Source of the DNA: Enterobacter sp. RHBSTW-00175
GTDB taxonomy: Bacteria > Pseudomonadota > Gammaproteobacteria > Enterobacterales > Enterobacteriaceae
Reading direction: 5' to 3'
Assembly: GCF_013927005.1 (NCBI RefSeq)
Contig: NZ_CP055930.1
Location: 4,526,001-4,590,000 of the forward strand
Length of the DNA stretch: 64,000 bases
The notes below the pieces were generated by a model that made no database searches, was not told where the DNA came from, and was given only the letters and a program-made list of their open reading frames with translations. This document shows, in pieces, positions 55,598-64,000 of the stretch. The position numbers were made by a program, and so were the translations under genes. The first letter of the stretch is position 1. Each line of letters begins with the position of its first letter.

Positions 55598-56548
55598 ATG
55601 ATTTCTGAACTGAAGAACATACAAACTATACGTGCGGCATCACGCTTAATGGTGCGAGAGCTGGGGTTCATGAACCAAAACCTGGCGACAACGGACTATC
55701 CGCCTTCAGCCGTTCACTCCATGCTTGAGGTTGACGCGCACGGGTCAATGACTGCCGCTCAATTGGTTCAGATTTTAGGGTTAGAAAAATCCAGCGTCAG
55801 CCGGATGCTTGCTAAACTTGTCAAAGCCGGAGAACTCGAAGAAAACCCGTCCACTGAAGATGCGAGGACGAAGCTGCTAAGCCTCACCGGGAAGGGCAGA
55901 GAGACCGTGCGGAACATTAATACTTACGCTGACGAACAGGTCGCAGCGGCACTCGGGAAATTGGATCACTTTACCCAGCACGCTGTGTCACAGGGCCTTT
56001 CTTCATATGCCAGCGCGCTGAAAGCAAGCCGCGAAAACAGCGAATGCAAATTGCGAAACAGCGTCGAAATAGTCACGGGTTATCATGCCGGTATGATTGG
56101 CCGAATTACTGAAATGCATGGCCGCTATTACGCCAGAGAGCATCACTTCGGTTCTTTTTTTGAAAGGAAGGTTGCCGCAGGTCTTGTTGATTTTTCTGAC
56201 CGCCTGGAAAAGCCCTGTAATCAGATATGGCTGGCAATGGTGAACGATCGCATAGTCGGCTCAGTTGCAATTGACGGGGAAGACCTGGGAGATAATGAGG
56301 CACATCTGCGCTGGTTCATCCTTGACGACGGATGTCGTGGCAGCGGGGTGGGCAGAAAACTCATTGCCGAGGCGATGAAATTTTGCGATGAGCAAAAGTT
56401 CTCTTCAGTACAATTATGGACGTTTAATAAACTTACAGCGGCAAGGCGATTGTACGAATCATTCGGATTTGAATTGTCGAAAGAATGGGAAGGCGATCAG
56501 TGGGGCAGTACCATTACTGAGCAACAGTTCACCCGAAAAGTCATCTAA
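55598..56548 (+). CDS. MarR-type HTH / GNAT acetyltransferase fusion regulator
   Basis: 316 residues from ATG 55598. Winged-helix MarR domain in residues ~1-140 (TAAQLVQILGLEKSSVSRML) and a GNAT domain from ~165, with acetyl-CoA-binding motif DDGCRGSGVGRKLI and a C-terminal LWTFNKLTAARRLYESFGF. Such fusions combine regulation and small-molecule or protein acetylation. The upstream ATG at 55559 lies inside the palindrome and is rejected. Confidence 0.88.
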   Translation: MISELKNIQTIRAASRLMVRELGFMNQNLATTDYPPSAVHSMLEVDAHGSMTAAQLVQILGLEKSSVSRMLAKLVKAGELEENPSTEDARTKLLSLTGKGRETVRNINTYADEQVAAALGKLDHFTQHAVSQGLSSYASALKASRENSECKLRNSVEIVTGYHAGMIGRITEMHGRYYAREHHFGSFFERKVAAGLVDFSDRLEKPCNQIWLAMVNDRIVGSVAIDGEDLGDNEAHLRWFILDDGCRGSGVGRKLIAEAMKFCDEQKFSSVQLWTFNKLTAARRLYESFGFELSKEWEGDQWGSTITEQQFTRKVI

Positions 56549-56855
56549 ACATCCCTCAGTGGTTACTCTTTTGAACGTGGTTTTTTGCGGACATGTGTGA
56601 AAACAGCAAGGCCTGCTTTGAGCGAACTGCGGATATTGAGCGAGAAGGGTTATCGCCTGTTAATGGCTAGCCGCACAGAGCCATGGGTACACACAGTCAC
56701 TCGTATGCTCAGTACTGAAAGGCTGCTCACCGGACGGACGATAACACCCTGGCTTCGCCAGTAGTCTGCGATAGATATGCCAGCCAGCCCTCTGTATATT
56801 TTCATCAGGATAAAAAGAGGGAAGGCTGTGCCCGGGATTAAACTGTCTTCACCAT
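56549..56855. other. 307-bp region without a recognised gene
   Basis: No ORF with coding character, no repeat or clear hairpin stronger than chance. It lies between the 3' ends of the convergent MarR-GNAT and arylamine acetyltransferase genes, so terminators are expected but none is clear. Confidence 0.6.
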
Positions 56856-57626
56856 TTATTGCGGTACAGGAAGAGCAAAGCGTTTTTTCAGTACATGGGC
56901 GATATCGTCCTCCGTCAGTTGCTGCTTTTCTACGCCATCTGCAGTGATCGTCTTCAACACATTACCCAGCAAAATCTGGCGACCCTCGGAGCTGTGCTGC
57001 ACGATCAGTAACTTCTGCACAAAGATGGCATCAGGATGGGTGGAGTTGAGGTAATTCGCCGGGATGAAATCAATCCATTCCTGGGGTGACAGATTAAAAC
57101 TGTATTGATTGGCCCATTCGCCTTCCACCTTCGCTTGTAGCAGGTACTCGCTATTAACATCACGGATAAGTCGGAAAGTGTCGAAATCCTGTTCGATATC
57201 GGTGTCTGGCATGTCGATGGCGATCGGTGCGCGAATACCATAGCTGCCGAATCCTAGATCGCAAAGCCACAGGCGGTCATCGACTTCAGCAATTAATACC
57301 ATATGCGTTTTCGGTCGGAGTGCCGGGTAGAACATCGGACGAGCTGCAACGAAACGGTAGGGAATACCTAAAGCGCCCAACGCCATGGCAAATAGCCCAT
57401 TGACCTCATAGCAGTATCCACCACGACCTCGTTGTAGCAGTTTGTCTGCAATGTCTTCGGGTACCAGGGAGACGACTTTGCCAGCTTGTACATCCAGATT
57501 CTCGAAGGGCACCGAAAAGAGTTGATGACGCATGAGCGCGTGCAGCGTAGCGGTATCAGCGGCTGCATGCCCAGTGTAGTTTATACGACGGAAATAAGTA
57601 GAAAGGTCGAAGTTGTCGCTATGCAT
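56856..57626 (-). CDS. Arylamine N-acetyltransferase
   Basis: 256 residues from ATG 57626, with AAGGAGG upstream. The catalytic triad is visible: Cys in RGGYCYEVN, His in KTHMVL, Asp in CDLGFG. These enzymes transfer acetyl from acetyl-CoA to arylamines, hydrazines and hydroxylamines. Length is slightly under E. coli NhoA (281). It is divergent from a MocR-type regulator gene across a shared palindrome. Confidence 0.92.
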   Translation of the reverse strand: MHSDNFDLSTYFRRINYTGHAAADTATLHALMRHQLFSVPFENLDVQAGKVVSLVPEDIADKLLQRGRGGYCYEVNGLFAMALGALGIPYRFVAARPMFYPALRPKTHMVLIAEVDDRLWLCDLGFGSYGIRAPIAIDMPDTDIEQDFDTFRLIRDVNSEYLLQAKVEGEWANQYSFNLSPQEWIDFIPANYLNSTHPDAIFVQKLLIVQHSSEGRQILLGNVLKTITADGVEKQQLTEDDIAHVLKKRFALPVPQ

Positions 57627-57677
57627 AATGCCTCCTTGATTGGGTTCGGCACCACTATAGAAGGGCCACATCATTGT

Positions 57678-57714
57678 CTGTATAGTCAGATCTATCGAAA
57701 ATCAGACTATACAG
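57678..57714. promoter_or_regulatory. Inverted repeat between NAT and mocR-type genes
   Basis: CTGTATAGTC (57678-57687) and GACTATACAG (57705-57714) are exact 10-bp complements 17 bases apart, extended imperfectly inward. They lie within 95 bases between two divergent starts. Spaced half sites of this kind are the usual target of dimeric MocR/PdxR regulators. Confidence 0.75.
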
Positions 57715-57720
57715 TTCGCT

Positions 57721-59154
57721 ATGTCCGTCCCACGTCTGTTGTCCCCACATTACCGCCGCATTGCTGAAATGCTGCGCTTTACCCTTGCATCAGGTGTATT
57801 GCGAGTCGGAGACAGGATGATCTCCGCGCGCAAACTGGCCGAACGCGAGCAAGTTAGCCTCCCGACGGCTCTGGAAGCACTCCGTTGTCTTGAGGCCGAA
57901 GGCCTGATCGTTGCGCGTCCGCGTTCGGGCTACTTCGTTTGCCAGATAAACACACCTCAGAACATGCAGTCTTCCCATCATTTACCTGGCCCAGTCCCCG
58001 TGACCATGTCGGCAGTAGCCCGTTCAATATTCAGTAGCGCAGAAGCCCGTCTGGTACCACTTGGAGCAGCGCTGCCCGATCCAATATGGCTGCCAACAGA
58101 TACGCTACAGCGGGCGCTACAGACTGCAAGCCGTCGCCTGGAAGCACACGGGCAGAGCTACAGCCTACCGCCGGGAAGGGCAGACCTGCGTAGAAATATA
58201 GCCGTACGCGCTGCACAGTGGGGGGCCCATTTTGGTCCGGAAGAGCTCGTCATCACGGCTGGAGCGACGCAGGCACTGCGTCTGGCTCTGCGAGCTGTAT
58301 GTCAGCCAGGTGATGTAGTGGCAATTGAGCAACCCGCCTACTTCGGTACGCTACTGCTGCTGGAGGACTTAGGCCTCAAGGCATTGCAAATCCCCACGGA
58401 TCCCGCTGAAGGTCTGTTACTGGCATCTCTGGATGAAGCTATTCAGCGCCACCGTCCCGCAGCCGTACTAGCCTCGCCCACTGTGCAAAACCCACTCGGT
58501 GCCAGTATGCCCGTCACTCGCAAGCAGGAACTTGTTGCTCTGATTGAACGTGCAGGCATCCCTTTAATTGAGGACGATGTGTATGGTGACTTGGCAGGTG
58601 AGGGGCAGCGTCCTCCGGCCTGTAAGGCGTTCGACCAGAGTGGGAGTGTGATTTACTGCAGTTCATTATCCAAAACCCTTGCACCGGGCTGGAGAATCGG
58701 TTGGGTTGCGGCAGGACGCTACCACACGCAGGTATTGCAGGCTCGCATGGCCGGGGATTGGGCAGGCGCACCGCTGCTTGAAGCAGCTGCGAGCGATATA
58801 CTGGCAAGTGGAGACTACGAGCGTCATCTGCGGCGCCTGAAGCTTCGGGTCACTGAGGGGGTACAAGCCGTCATCGCTCGGGTCAAAGCAAGCTTCCCTC
58901 CTGGCACTCGTATTGCCGTGCCGACAGCCGGTTTCTTGTTGTGGATAGAACTTCCGCATCCACTGAATGCATTGGTGGTACACCGTCGCGCGCTGGCGCT
59001 GGGCATTGGTGTCAGTCCTGGCCTTCTGTTTTCCCCGGGGGCGGAATTTCAGAACTTCCTGCGGCTAAATTGTGCGAATGAACCCTCGCCCAGGTTGCTA
59101 AATGCAGTGGAACAGATCGGTGCGCTTTGTCATGAACTGGCTGGTCAGCGCTAA
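57721..59154 (+). CDS. MocR-family (GntR HTH + aminotransferase-like) regulator
   Basis: 477 residues. N-terminal GntR-type winged helix (ISARKLAEREQVSLPTALEA), linker, and a class I aminotransferase-like domain with PLP-binding lysine in SSLSKTLAPGWRIGW near residue 317. In this family PLP or its amino acid adduct controls DNA binding. ATG follows the operator by 6 bases with no clear ribosome site, so the mRNA may be nearly leaderless. Probable target: the divergent arylamine acetyltransferase. Confidence 0.9.
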   Translation: MSVPRLLSPHYRRIAEMLRFTLASGVLRVGDRMISARKLAEREQVSLPTALEALRCLEAEGLIVARPRSGYFVCQINTPQNMQSSHHLPGPVPVTMSAVARSIFSSAEARLVPLGAALPDPIWLPTDTLQRALQTASRRLEAHGQSYSLPPGRADLRRNIAVRAAQWGAHFGPEELVITAGATQALRLALRAVCQPGDVVAIEQPAYFGTLLLLEDLGLKALQIPTDPAEGLLLASLDEAIQRHRPAAVLASPTVQNPLGASMPVTRKQELVALIERAGIPLIEDDVYGDLAGEGQRPPACKAFDQSGSVIYCSSLSKTLAPGWRIGWVAAGRYHTQVLQARMAGDWAGAPLLEAAASDILASGDYERHLRRLKLRVTEGVQAVIARVKASFPPGTRIAVPTAGFLLWIELPHPLNALVVHRRALALGIGVSPGLLFSPGAEFQNFLRLNCANEPSPRLLNAVEQIGALCHELAGQR

Positions 59155-59255
59155 TGACTAATACATGCCCAGGCCCACTACTCCAGGAGGAAAAAAGTGG
59201 GCTTGTCTGCTCTGATGAGATTACTTCAGCATGATGTTAGTCACGTCCGTTTTTG

Positions 59256-59406
59256 GCTGTGAGTTCAACGGGTCGATGCAACGCTATCCTTAATTGAAGG
59301 GGGACGTTGCCATGAAACGAAGAACGCGTATTAACTACACGCCGGAACAGAAAGCGATTATCTGGGACAAATATAAGCAAGACAGTTTCCTCTCACCTCG
59401 TTGCTG
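59256..59406 (+). mobile_element. IS30-family 5' remnant
   Basis: After TGAGTTCAACGGG, which looks like an IS end, an ATG at 59311 begins MKRRTRINYTPEQKAIIWDK, typical of an IS30-family transposase N-terminus, but stops after about 31 codons. The rest of the element is absent. The flanking stretch 59155-59255 holds a GCCCACT/AGTGGGC inverted repeat and no gene. Confidence 0.6.
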
Positions 59407-59423
59407 ATCCCTTCAGACAACTG

Positions 59424-59455
59424 AAAAAGCCGTAAGCAGCTGCCTGCTTACGGCT
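59424..59455 (-). terminator. Intrinsic terminator of yebG
   Basis: AGCCGTAAGCAG (59428-59439) and CTGCTTACGGCT (59444-59455) form a perfect 12-bp stem with a 4-base loop. On the minus strand it runs into five T residues. Confidence 0.93.
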
Positions 59456-59483
59456 GGAGGAACGGTGCTTATTTCTCTGACAA

Positions 59484-59801
59484 TCAGGCCGCTTTCACGG
59501 CTTTGATTTTTTTCGTGTCTGCCGCATCGGATTCTGTTTTATCCGTTTCAACAGGGACATTGAGATCGGGAAGCTTGCTGGTACGCAGAATATGCTGCAC
59601 GGTCTCTTTCTGCTCGGCGAGATACAGGCCAAGATTTTCAGCCTGCGTTTCATCCATCTGCATTCCGCTTTGCAACAGCCAGTCGGTGAACGCGTCTGCC
59701 ATATCGAGCAGTTTGTCGTAAGCGTCAGCCTCTTTCTTACTGGCAAATGTCATTTTCTCTTCACCTTTTCTTACGACAACAAATTTTGTTTCAACAGCCA
59801 T
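59484..59801 (-). CDS. yebG: YebG, SOS-induced DNA damage protein
   Basis: 105 residues starting MAVETKFVVVRKGEEKMTF, collinear with E. coli YebG (96), ending in a charged Lys/Ala tail. It is LexA-controlled in E. coli; the box is present here. Molecular role is not firmly established. It is the second SOS gene in the window, after umuDC. Confidence 0.94.
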   Translation of the reverse strand: MAVETKFVVVRKGEEKMTFASKKEADAYDKLLDMADAFTDWLLQSGMQMDETQAENLGLYLAEQKETVQHILRTSKLPDLNVPVETDKTESDAADTKKIKAVKAA

Positions 59802-59816
59802 TATGCGTACCTCACA

Positions 59817-59832
59817 CTGTAGTTATGTACAG
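59817..59832 (-). promoter_or_regulatory. LexA box of yebG
   Basis: CTGTAGTTATGTACAG, fits CTG-N10-CAG, 16 bases before the yebG start. The inner bases are less ideal than in the umuD box, so repression may be weaker. Confidence 0.88.
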
Positions 59833-59878
59833 TATATCGATTCCAGATTTAAGTTGCAGCTAAAAAGTGCTTACATTT

Positions 59879-60859
59879 TTAACGGGCAGGGGGCTCATTC
59901 GAAAATCGTGCACTGATCGCATCACGTTCATAGCCCTGCGGCTGTGTCAGTATCTGGTATAAATCAGGACGGCGACCGTGGATCCAGCGGCGTCCGGTGC
60001 TCATTGCAAGCAGGCTTAAATCCAGTTCAGCGCTCACCATAGCATCTTCAGCCGCCCAGGTTTCATCAATAATCCTTCCATAAGGATCGAGGATCATTGC
60101 ATTCCCTGTACGCACTTCGTCATCATCTGCACCGACACCGTTGCTGAAGAGAAGAAATAATCCGTTGTCATGAGCACGGGCAGGTAGCCAGCGCATTAGC
60201 CATTCCCGACCGCTTGCCCCTTTGAATGCAGCAGTAATTTCTTCCTTACGCGTTTCCCGCTCTTCCCAGAGCGTCAGCGGAATACGCTTCATCGCATGAG
60301 GGCTGCGGGAATCGGTACCGCCTGTTTGATGTGGCGCGAGAAGAATATCTGCGCCCAGCAACGCCGTCGCGCGCACATTTTCGACCAAATTGTTGTCCCA
60401 GCAAATCAGGATACCGACTTTCACTCCCCAGGGCGTATCAAAAACGGTAAAACTGTCCCCGCTGCTGATGGCCGGATGTTCAAAAGCATGAAGTTTACGA
60501 TGCGTATGCATTGAACCGTCCGGCATACAGGCAACATACGCATTGTAAAGGCGGCCATCGTCGGCTCTTTCAATAAGACCGGCACCGATAAGCATTTGAT
60601 GTTTTATCGCCAGAGAGCGAATTAATGTCAGGGAAGGGCTATCAGCAATCGGCTCTGCCAGAGCAGACACCTCAGTTGCGGTGAGCTTGGGTACGTGCCA
60701 ATACCCGGTGATACACATTTCAGGGAACGTGAGAATTTTCACCTGCTCAAGCGCCGCCTGTTCAATAAATTTCTCCATTATCAGCAGGTTGTATTTTTTG
60801 TTATTGGCCTGGTGCTGAAACTGTACGGTTGCCGCTTTTAAAGATTGAAGTTCGTTCAT
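59879..60859 (-). CDS. Carbon-nitrogen hydrolase (nitrilase superfamily)
   Basis: 326 residues. The catalytic Glu-Lys-Cys is visible: FPEMCITGY, HRKLHAFE and ILICWDNN. The family hydrolyses amides, carbamoyl compounds or nitriles in the cytoplasm; the substrate is not readable, though an amidase or N-carbamoyl hydrolase is more common in enterobacteria than a true nitrilase. Divergent from a LysR gene (100 bases), which probably regulates it. Confidence 0.85.
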   Translation of the reverse strand: MNELQSLKAATVQFQHQANNKKYNLLIMEKFIEQAALEQVKILTFPEMCITGYWHVPKLTATEVSALAEPIADSPSLTLIRSLAIKHQMLIGAGLIERADDGRLYNAYVACMPDGSMHTHRKLHAFEHPAISSGDSFTVFDTPWGVKVGILICWDNNLVENVRATALLGADILLAPHQTGGTDSRSPHAMKRIPLTLWEERETRKEEITAAFKGASGREWLMRWLPARAHDNGLFLLFSNGVGADDDEVRTGNAMILDPYGRIIDETWAAEDAMVSAELDLSLLAMSTGRRWIHGRRPDLYQILTQPQGYERDAISARFSNEPPAR

Positions 60860-60959
60860 GATGCGTCTCCAGTTGTCATCGAAACTGAATTACATAACGA
60901 TTACCAATAACTGTATAATCAAATAATTTCTAATTACGATAACCAACTGGAATGTAAAA

Positions 60960-61835
60960 TTGAACATCCGTTTACTCAAAGCCTTTTTGATACTTGCTGA
61001 AAAAGGAAATTATGCCGATGCGGCGCGGGCGCTGTTTATCTCGCAACCGGCATTGACCAAACAGATTAATCTCCTTGAATCCCAGCTGAATATGTCTCTT
61101 TTTTCACGAGGTCGTCACGGCGCAATACTTACGGCCTGCGGCAGGCATTTGCTGCCAGAGGCTGAAAAAGTGGTCAGGCAAACCCAGTTATTTATGCAAC
61201 ATGCTGAGCGGGTATCAAAAGGCGTGGAGGGGCATATCGCCGTTGGGTTCGGTCTCTCAAGCTTTTATCTGGCGCCACGCTGTATCGCTGACTTTCGCCG
61301 GGACTATCCGGGAGTAGAGATGTCATTGACGGATCTTCCCTCATTCCAGCAGTACGAGCTTTTGCAAAATGATGAGCTTCAGGTCGGTTTTGTCAGGGTT
61401 CCTCCCCCGGTGGCGCTTGAATACCTGCCGTTATTTACCGATAGGCTGGTTCTGGTTGCACCCGCAACGTCGCCGACTATGTCTGCTGCTGAGTGGCTAA
61501 TGAAACGTCCCCTGTTACGCCTTCATGATGAGCGAGGCCAGGGTTTAAATACGCAGATCGACCGCTTTCTGCACGACAACGGTCTTTTCATCTCATCGAC
61601 TCAACTGACTGACGATATCCAAACTATTGTCGCGATGGTAATTGCGGGTATCGGTGTTGCCATTCTGCCCACCAGCGTTACGCATATCGCGCCGCCGGAA
61701 CTGGTCATTATTCCGTTAACGGGGGAGTCAATAAGCTGGAAGGTGGGCATCGCCTGGGACGCAAGCAAGGAGGATGTCATCCGTGACAATTTTATCGCCA
61801 GCATCCGAAAGGGCATTTCGGCCGATTGCGAGTGA
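60960..61835 (+). CDS. LysR-family transcriptional regulator
   Basis: 291 residues from TTG 60960 (NIRLLKAFLILAEKGNYADA, then SQPALTKQINLLE). GGAATG precedes it and no better ATG exists in the HTH. The effector domain follows with GFGLSSFYLAPRCIADF. Divergent from the nitrilase-type gene. Confidence 0.88.
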   Translation: MNIRLLKAFLILAEKGNYADAARALFISQPALTKQINLLESQLNMSLFSRGRHGAILTACGRHLLPEAEKVVRQTQLFMQHAERVSKGVEGHIAVGFGLSSFYLAPRCIADFRRDYPGVEMSLTDLPSFQQYELLQNDELQVGFVRVPPPVALEYLPLFTDRLVLVAPATSPTMSAAEWLMKRPLLRLHDERGQGLNTQIDRFLHDNGLFISSTQLTDDIQTIVAMVIAGIGVAILPTSVTHIAPPELVIIPLTGESISWKVGIAWDASKEDVIRDNFIASIRKGISADCE

Positions 61836-61868
61836 TTTTCCTGAGTAAATTACCCGGCACGACCTGGA

Positions 61869-62222
61869 TTACTGGCGTAGCTGTTGCGCTTCCGGGCTAC
61901 CTATACTGCGCCGCCATGCCCCAGGTGCCTGACCATACTGGCGCTTAAAACTGCGGTTGAAGGACTGCTGGGAGTCAAAGCCCAGCGCAATCGCCACGTT
62001 CAGAATGGGTTCATCGCTGCGGGTTAAGCGCTCAACTGATTTTTGCAGCTTTTGCGCGCGAATATACCCGGCGAGGGGATACCCCGTATGTTCTTTGAAC
62101 AGGCGCTGGAGGTGCCATTTTGAGTAGCCGGATCGCCTGGCGACGGACTCAATGTCCAGACGGCTATCCAGGTTGTTGTCGATCCAGTCAAGTAAATCAT
62201 GCATAAATGCGCCAGTGTTCAT
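61869..62222 (-). CDS. rarA: AraC/XylS regulator of the MarA-SoxS-Rob group, RarA
   Basis: 117 residues, a stand-alone DNA-binding domain with two helix-turn-helix motifs: LDIESVARRSGYSKWHLQRL and ILNVAIALGFDSQQSFNRSF. It differs from RamA and Rob; position divergent from oqxAB identifies it as RarA, known in Klebsiella to activate oqxAB and multidrug resistance when overexpressed. No ligand domain, so activity follows its level. Confidence 0.8.
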   Translation of the reverse strand: MNTGAFMHDLLDWIDNNLDSRLDIESVARRSGYSKWHLQRLFKEHTGYPLAGYIRAQKLQKSVERLTRSDEPILNVAIALGFDSQQSFNRSFKRQYGQAPGAWRRSIGSPEAQQLRQ

Positions 62223-62357
62223 CTGGTTACCCCACGCAGTATATCTAAAGGTATCTTTGTTTGTTGCATTAAAGAGTGGTGCGTTTTTGTATTAATTGCA
62301 AGTTTTATTGTTGCATTTACGGTCTGAACCGAAACGGGTCTTTTCACATTGGATCAA

Positions 62358-62392
62358 ATAGCACATAAAGTGCAACAATTATTCTTGCACTT
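62358..62392 (+). promoter_or_regulatory. Candidate marbox and palindrome upstream of oqxA
   Basis: A 19-bp stretch at 62358-62376 starting ATAGCACATA fits the marbox pattern AYnGCACnnWnnRYYAAAY with about two mismatches. It overlaps an inverted repeat AAGTGCAA (62368-62375) and TTGCACTT (62385-62392) with a 9-base spacer, which could bind a separate repressor such as the Rrf2-type OqxR. The remaining rarA-oqxA intergenic sequence (62223-62558) holds no gene. Confidence 0.55.
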
Positions 62393-62558
62393 AGTTAAGC
62401 GCCTTCCTACAATCGCCGCGAATAGTGTATTTGCGACTGTTACAGTTTTGTGGCGATGAACGACACAAATGGCCTTAAGCCAGCTACCGGACAAAGGAAG
62501 TGGCGCGGTGTCTCCTGCTGCGTCTTGCCCGGCTGCTACTAATACCGGAATAAAAATA

Positions 62559-63734
62559 ATGAGCCTGCAAAAAACCTGGGGTAACGTTTATCCGAGCGCG
62601 TTGGGAGTGATGTTGCTCTCCGTGCTGCTCGTCGGATGTGATAACAGCGTCGCGCAAAACGCCGCGCCACCTGCGCCCGCCGTCAGTGCCGCTGACGTGG
62701 TCGTGAAATCCATTAGCCAGTGGGACAGTTTTAATGGCCGGATTGAAGCGGTGGAGAGCGTTCAGCTGCGCCCGCGTGTTTCCGGCTACATTGATAAAGT
62801 GAATTACACCGACGGCCAGGAAGTGAAGAAGGGCGAGGTGCTGTTCACCATTGATGACCGAACCTATCGCGCGGCGCTGGAACAGGCGCAGGCGAACCTG
62901 GCGAGGGCCAAAACGCAGGCCAGCCTGGCGCAAAGTGAGGCTAACCGTACCGATAAACTGGTCAATACCAATGTGGTTTCCCGTGAAGAGTGGGAGCAGC
63001 GTCGTTCGGCTGCCACTCAGGCGCAGGCCGATATTCGCGCCGCGCAGGCAGCGGTTGACGCCGCGCAGCTCAACCTGGATTTCACCAAAGTCACTGCACC
63101 TATCGACGGCCGCGCCAGCCGGGCGTTGATCACCAGCGGTAACCTGGTCACTGCGGGCGACACCGCCAGCGTGCTCACCACGCTGGTCTCGCAGAAAACG
63201 GTTTATGTTTACTTTGACGTGGACGAGTCGACCTACCTTCACTATCAAAATCTGGCCCGCAACGGGCAGGGGGCATCCAGTAATCACATGGCGCTTCCTG
63301 TTGAGATTGGCCTGACGGGCGAGGAGGGCTATCCCCATCAGGGCAAAGTGGACTTCCTTGATAATCAGTTAACGCCGAGTACCGGCACGATCCGTATGCG
63401 CGCACTGCTGGATAACGCGCAGCGGCAGTTCACGCCGGGACTTTTTGCCCGCGTACGCCTGCCGGGTAGCGCGGAATTCAAAGCCACGCTTATCGACGAC
63501 AAAGCGGTGCTGACCGATCAGGATCGCAAATACGTTTATATCGTGGATAAAGAAGGGAAAGCACAGCGCCGCGACATTACGCCGGGGCGTCTGGCAGACG
63601 GTTTACGCATCGTGCGGCTGGGGCTGAACCCTGGCGATAAAGTCATCGTCGATGGTTTACAAAAAGTGTTTATGCCGGGGATGCCGGTTAACGCGAAAAC
63701 CGTTGCCATGACCGCCAGCACCGCCCTTAACTGA
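62559..63734 (+). CDS. oqxA: OqxA, periplasmic adaptor of the OqxAB RND efflux pump
   Basis: 391 residues from MSLQKTWGN, the known OqxA length; the longer frame from 62469 lacks family support. Lipoprotein signal with LLVGCD (Cys acylation). Lipoyl/hairpin and beta-barrel domains: VQLRPRVSGYIDKVNYTDGQ and LDFTKVTAPIDGRASRALIT. It joins OqxB to an outer membrane channel, TolC. The pump expels quinolones, chloramphenicol, quinoxalines and other compounds. 24 bases before oqxB. Confidence 0.95.
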   Translation: MSLQKTWGNVYPSALGVMLLSVLLVGCDNSVAQNAAPPAPAVSAADVVVKSISQWDSFNGRIEAVESVQLRPRVSGYIDKVNYTDGQEVKKGEVLFTIDDRTYRAALEQAQANLARAKTQASLAQSEANRTDKLVNTNVVSREEWEQRRSAATQAQADIRAAQAAVDAAQLNLDFTKVTAPIDGRASRALITSGNLVTAGDTASVLTTLVSQKTVYVYFDVDESTYLHYQNLARNGQGASSNHMALPVEIGLTGEEGYPHQGKVDFLDNQLTPSTGTIRMRALLDNAQRQFTPGLFARVRLPGSAEFKATLIDDKAVLTDQDRKYVYIVDKEGKAQRRDITPGRLADGLRIVRLGLNPGDKVIVDGLQKVFMPGMPVNAKTVAMTASTALN

Positions 63735-63758
63735 TCCCTTGACCTGAGAATCCAACCC

Positions 63759-64000
63759 ATGGACTTTTCCCGTTTTTTCATCGACAGGCCGATTTTTGCC
63801 GCCGTCCTGTCGATTCTGATTTTTATCACAGGATTGATCGCCATCCCGCTGTTGCCGGTAAGCGAATATCCTGACGTCGTGCCGCCAAGCGTGCAGGTGC
63901 GCGCGGAGTACCCGGGCGCTAACCCGAAAGTGATTGCTGAAACCGTGGCGACGCCGCTGGAAGAGGCGATCAACGGCGTTGAGAACATGATGTACATGAA
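63759..64000 (+). CDS. oqxB: OqxB, RND efflux transporter (5' end only)
   Basis: The first 80 codons are in the window: MDFSRFFIDRPIFAAVLSIL is the RND inner-membrane transporter opening with the first helix, followed by VSEYPDVVPPSVQV and ATPLEEAINGVENMMYM of the porter domain. The gene continues past the window. Operon with oqxA. Confidence 0.96.
   Translation, partial: MDFSRFFIDRPIFAAVLSILIFITGLIAIPLLPVSEYPDVVPPSVQVRAEYPGANPKVIAETVATPLEEAINGVENMMYM

Overview
The window is a chromosomal stretch of an Enterobacteriaceae genome, most likely the Enterobacter cloacae complex. The backbone keeps the Escherichia coli gene order tqsA-mdtJI-ydgD-ydgU-asr and ynfM-ynfL-mlc-bioD2-clcB. It also carries the osmU (osmVWXY) osmoprotectant operon known from Salmonella and a rarA/oqxAB efflux locus typical of Klebsiella and Enterobacter. 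Species-level assignment cannot be made from sequence reading alone.

Layout. 1-2.3 kb: the tail of an M24 peptidase-like gene and a CSS-type EAL phosphodiesterase. 2.4-18.2 kb: an SOS-controlled umuDC operon whose umuC is split by a 14,057-bp element (3116-17172). The element starts with two Tn554-type tyrosine recombinase genes; the second is broken by one in-frame TGA. Its cargo is IS remnants, a 2,860-residue cyclic beta-1,2-glucan synthase, a YmgB-like small protein and two small ORFs. Joining the two umuC pieces restores a full 420-residue reading frame with no base gained or lost. 18.2-20.2 kb: two small exported-protein genes, one interrupted by a complete IS1 with a perfect 9-bp target duplication. 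20.2-38.4 kb: mostly backbone genes (stress, efflux, c-di-GMP, Mlc) plus an orphan Hcp/effector/immunity module. 38.4-46.1 kb: the osmU operon, a MerR-SDR pair with a textbook 19-bp-spacer promoter, an MFS transporter, an Lrp-type regulator and a GST.

46.1-49.8 kb holds the most unusual system: a compact AT-richer operon, hxsA-hxsD-hxsD-like-hxsB-hxsC. It encodes a His-Xaa-Ser precursor peptide with five tandem HxS triplets and a terminal Cys region, two HxsD-family proteins and two radical SAM enzymes. A nested hairpin covers the ribosome binding site of the precursor gene, and a second hairpin separates precursor from enzymes. This is a RiPP-type system whose product I do not know.

50-64 kb is regulatory and detoxification territory: MFS/hydrolase/LysR, a secreted protein, an orphan PTS IIB protein, a MarR-GNAT fusion with a 17-bp perfect palindrome at its promoter, an arylamine N-acetyltransferase divergent from a MocR regulator, yebG with a LexA box, a nitrilase with a divergent LysR gene, and rarA divergent from oqxAB (oqxB runs off the window). 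No rRNA, tRNA or CRISPR array was recognised.
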